64,000 nucleotides of DNA from Clitopilus passeckerianus (taxonomy: Eukaryota > Basidiomycota > Agaricomycetes > Agaricales > Entolomataceae). Location: NCBI GenBank assembly GCA_944990035.1, contig CALYLX010000159.1, positions 744,001-808,000 of the forward strand, read 5' to 3'. Each line of letters opens with the position of its first letter. Positions within the stretch are counted from its first letter, which is position 1. The position numbers and the translations under genes are program-made. Positions 61,655-64,000 of the stretch are shown here, in pieces. The notes under the pieces were generated by a model that made no database searches, had not been told where the DNA came from, and saw nothing but the letters and a program-made list of their open reading frames with translations.

Positions 61655-61796
61655 CTGAAACGAGTGGCTGGCACAGGCTAGATAGATCCGTACATGATTA
61701 TTCGATGTAATCATCTGCCGTCGCGAATATTTCAGCTATCATTTCAAAAAAGAAACGTCCTCTTTGACTCTGTGCTGCTAGGCTTCCCTGGTCGTT

Positions 61797-62110
61797 ATGT
61801 ATCTCCAGACCCCGGCTCGGGTGTAGTTGAAGTTCCTCTCCAGCTACTTCTTAAGGATATCCGGCTGAGGACTTTCAATTTCAAGAGCGAAGTCGCGCCG
61901 GGAGGAAGACTGGTATCATGGGGTTCGGCTCCAGGTGTGTCTTGACTCTTGAGGACCGAAAATTCTTCTAGGCTGATGTTGCCGGGCTTTTGTGCGCAAT
62001 GAGTTGATGAGAATAGATATGGAAGAAAGGACTGAAAGTGGTGTGGATAAGGATGGTGCTGAAGACGGATGTAGCTGAAGAAGAACGTCACTTTCGGGGT
62101 GCTGCGGCTG
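61797..62110 (-). pseudogene. Duplicated fragment of the MFS gene 5' end
   Basis: The sequence matches about 52340-52660, that is, the first MFS exon and its upstream region, with many substitutions. The position of the start codon (CAT at 52536-52538) reads CAA here and the frame is not kept. No other MFS exon is present. It is a relic carried along by the duplication that produced the second NACHT gene. Confidence 0.8.
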
Positions 62111-62113
62111 TTA

Positions 62114-62639
62114 CGAGTCTGGAGTTTACGAAAGCGAGTCCTTTTTCCTATTACGTCCCCACAATTCAATTGGTTCGCTTGATGCGAGATTGCCTCTTTG
62201 GGCCAGCGCTCCACAGAAAGGACATCATATGCCCACATATGGTACTGTATACAAACACATGGTCTCCTCGTCGACTATCACTGCCGAATACATGGCCATC
62301 ACGCTCTACGGACATAGCCGTACCTACCGTACCACACCTTTGGTCGACGCTGAATGTTGAAACTTGAAAGCTTGAACCGCTGTCAATGACCTTGCTTCTC
62401 CAGCCGAATGTACATCTGCAAGTTAGGCTTTACAGTACCGCTTTACAAAGATTATTACACAACGGCTTCGGAGCCTTATGCACAACATGTCGCGCCCTAA
62501 AGGCGCGTCGGACAGAATTTCACGTTAGAACAGGTAGTAATCGCAAGTTGGGTGTGGTTCAAAGCGTGGTTTACTGTATCTTGGAGTATAGATAAGTCCT
62601 ATAGAAGAGGTCGCCATAATGAAGTAAACTCCAGACTCG
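62114..62639. mobile_element. Putative 526-bp DNA transposon or MITE with TIRs and TA duplication
   Basis: CGAGTCTGGAGTTTAC at 62114-62129 is the exact reverse complement of GTAAACTCCAGACTCG at 62624-62639, and TA flanks both ends (62112-62113 and 62640-62641). The segment has no counterpart in the related region near 52660. It encodes no transposase I can see. The TA duplication points to a Tc1/mariner-type non-autonomous element. Confidence 0.7.
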
Positions 62640-63225
62640 TAAACCGCCATGCGAAGCATTGGCCATCCCCACAAGTGCTAGGATATCAATTCTGTTCGCT
62701 CACGTGAGCCTGAAGATAAGCGGGCCCCAGTGAAGGAGTTGTCCTTGCCTTCGTGCTCACTGTTAGGCTGCTAGCGCGTTGCTATCGGAATACTATGACC
62801 TTCTTTTCTAGCTCTTAGGATTCTCAGGTCTGTTAAGGGACGCTGATCCTCAGCCAAATGAAGAGCTTTCGGCTAAGTTGCAAAACTCTGAGAGAGTTCA
62901 GGCCAGCCAAGGAGCACTGCTAGCTATTTGCGATTTCAAAGGCAATTACCCCAACTTTTTGTACCAATAATGTAACAATCACATAACGGCGCAGCGGTGA
63001 TAACTGGATCTCCACAGCAATTTAGCGGACAGGGAGCCAAGTATGGCAATTGTTGTTGTTGTTGTCCTTGGCAGTGCAGATGCTATTCTCTTTCGTAAGT
63101 CTATGTTACCTTCCGAGCCATATTCTTACTTACCTTCTCCGAGTTCTCTCAAGGACCATCATCGACCAGCTTTAGGTGCTAGTCCATACTAACGTCCAGT
63201 TTGGCTGTCTCTTCTGTTGTGACCG
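62640..63225. other. Upstream region of the second NACHT gene
   Basis: The region is partly similar to 52670-53277 (CTCACGTGA...AAGATAAGCGG). No gene is seen. A short run of GTT triplets lies near 63049. Confidence 0.55.
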
Positions 63226-64000
63226 ATGGCGCCTGGGCGCGCCAACGAGACCGCCAGCTCCAATCTACGACACCATCCCTACCCAAGAAACAATCACTCA
63301 GTTCCTGGCCTCGACGAGCATGTTGAAGAGGATAGGCACATCCTGCGTGAATACACGTGGGCATTCTACAAGAACCAGCCTCTTGAAATGAAGCAGGTTA
63401 TGGAACGTGTTGTTCTGAAGAAACTACTTTCGAAGTTCAGTGACGTTTCGTACGACACCTGTTCAGCCTACCTACATAATCACAACGATCTCCGGGCGCT
63501 GCTACTGGAAGGTTGGGAAAAGGGCACATTCCAAGTTATTCGTAGTAGTTGTAAGTGGCCTCCATAACGCCTTGACAGTTATATCTGTCTAATCATCAGC
63601 ATTTTATTAGCGACTTTTATTTCCTTCTGCAAGCCTACGATGCACGATGTGGCCAGCACAGCATTTCTTTCCTTTCAGGAACCAGTGGAGGATTTTCCCT
63701 TTGAAGGATCTGCCACGGCTTGCAACAATACCATCACTGGCGAGTAGGAACGAAACATAAACCTGGAGAACTAGTATTCTATTGAGTATTCACAGTGGAC
63801 ACCGAAGATGAGGACGATGAAAGTATGGACCTGGTCGAAGACGGCTCTGGTAACGGGATATTAAATGGAGCCAAGAACGTGAAAATCTACGGTGGAAAGT
63901 TCGTCAACAATGGCGGTGATGTCTACAATATCACGGTGGCAGGAGATCTGTGGCGAACTACTCGTAAGTGAAGCCGCCCTGTCGGTACTCTACCATCATT
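63226..64000 (+). CDS. Second NACHT-family paralogue, 5' part
   Basis: Exons so far: 63226-63550, 63611-63739 and 63796-63963, running to the window edge. The N-terminus (MAPGR; YLHNHNDLRALLLEGWEKG), the Gly/Asn patch (GNGILNGAKN; NNGGDVYN) and the exon borders match the gene at 53278. The donor after 63739 is GC (G/GCGAGT) where the first copy has GTAAGT, so it uses a GC-AG intron or is damaged. Part of the third exon (LERPSGQALIVG in copy 1) is missing. The NTPase domain lies beyond the window. Confidence 0.75.

Overview
The window is nuclear DNA of a filamentous basidiomycete, most likely an agaricomycete. Genes are split by many 45-60 bp introns. The protein set is typical of that group: an F-box protein starting with a coiled coil, a DUF6593 protein, a basidiomycete-type sesquiterpene synthase and a NACHT-ankyrin NLR-like protein. 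The repeats are chromodomain Ty3/gypsy retrotransposons. I assigned gene models by hand-translating exons and checking GT/GC-AG borders and phase.

Positions 1-16,855 are a nest of one chromovirus family. Outer copy E1 (+) carries a minus-strand copy E2 in its gag and a complete copy E3 (8,274-15,524) in its third ORF. E3 has two 485-bp LTRs with no visible difference and is flanked by the 5-bp duplication GCACC. E2 is itself interrupted by another LTR (E4) at the window edge. The family has gag, a -1-frame pol with chromodomain, and a third ORF with a Cys/His-rich C-terminus. An 11-nt sequence just inside the 5' LTR is exactly complementary to the predicted mRNA 5' end, as in Tf1-type self-priming.

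Positions 16,856-23,900 are wreckage: a gene cut by E1, a second truncated gypsy family (F), a MYND-finger gene cut by F's LTR, and an F-box pseudogene containing a 43-nt palindrome.

Positions 24,435-52,538 are mostly ordinary host genes: mitochondrial methionyl-tRNA formyltransferase, a second (frameshifted) MYND protein, a phosphoglycerate-mutase-like enzyme with an 8-nt microexon, a DUF6593 protein, a FYVE-SAP-RING protein (RFFL/RNF34 architecture), a secreted protein, a sesquiterpene synthase, a head-to-head pair of mitochondrial genes (mL45/MBA1-like and MIX17), the DEAD-box helicase MAK5 and a 13-exon MFS transporter with a 9-nt microexon.

Positions 52,330-64,000 are a duplicated, fast-evolving block. 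A NACHT-ankyrin gene ends in fourteen near-identical 102-bp repeats. Two tandem genes encode small secreted cysteine-containing prepro-peptides. The MFS 5' end and the NACHT N-terminus then recur about 9.5-9.9 kb downstream, with a TIR element inserted in the second copy.

Several frames, in transposons and in conserved genes such as MAK5, are broken by single-base contractions of homopolymers. Some of these breaks may be assembly errors rather than real mutations.
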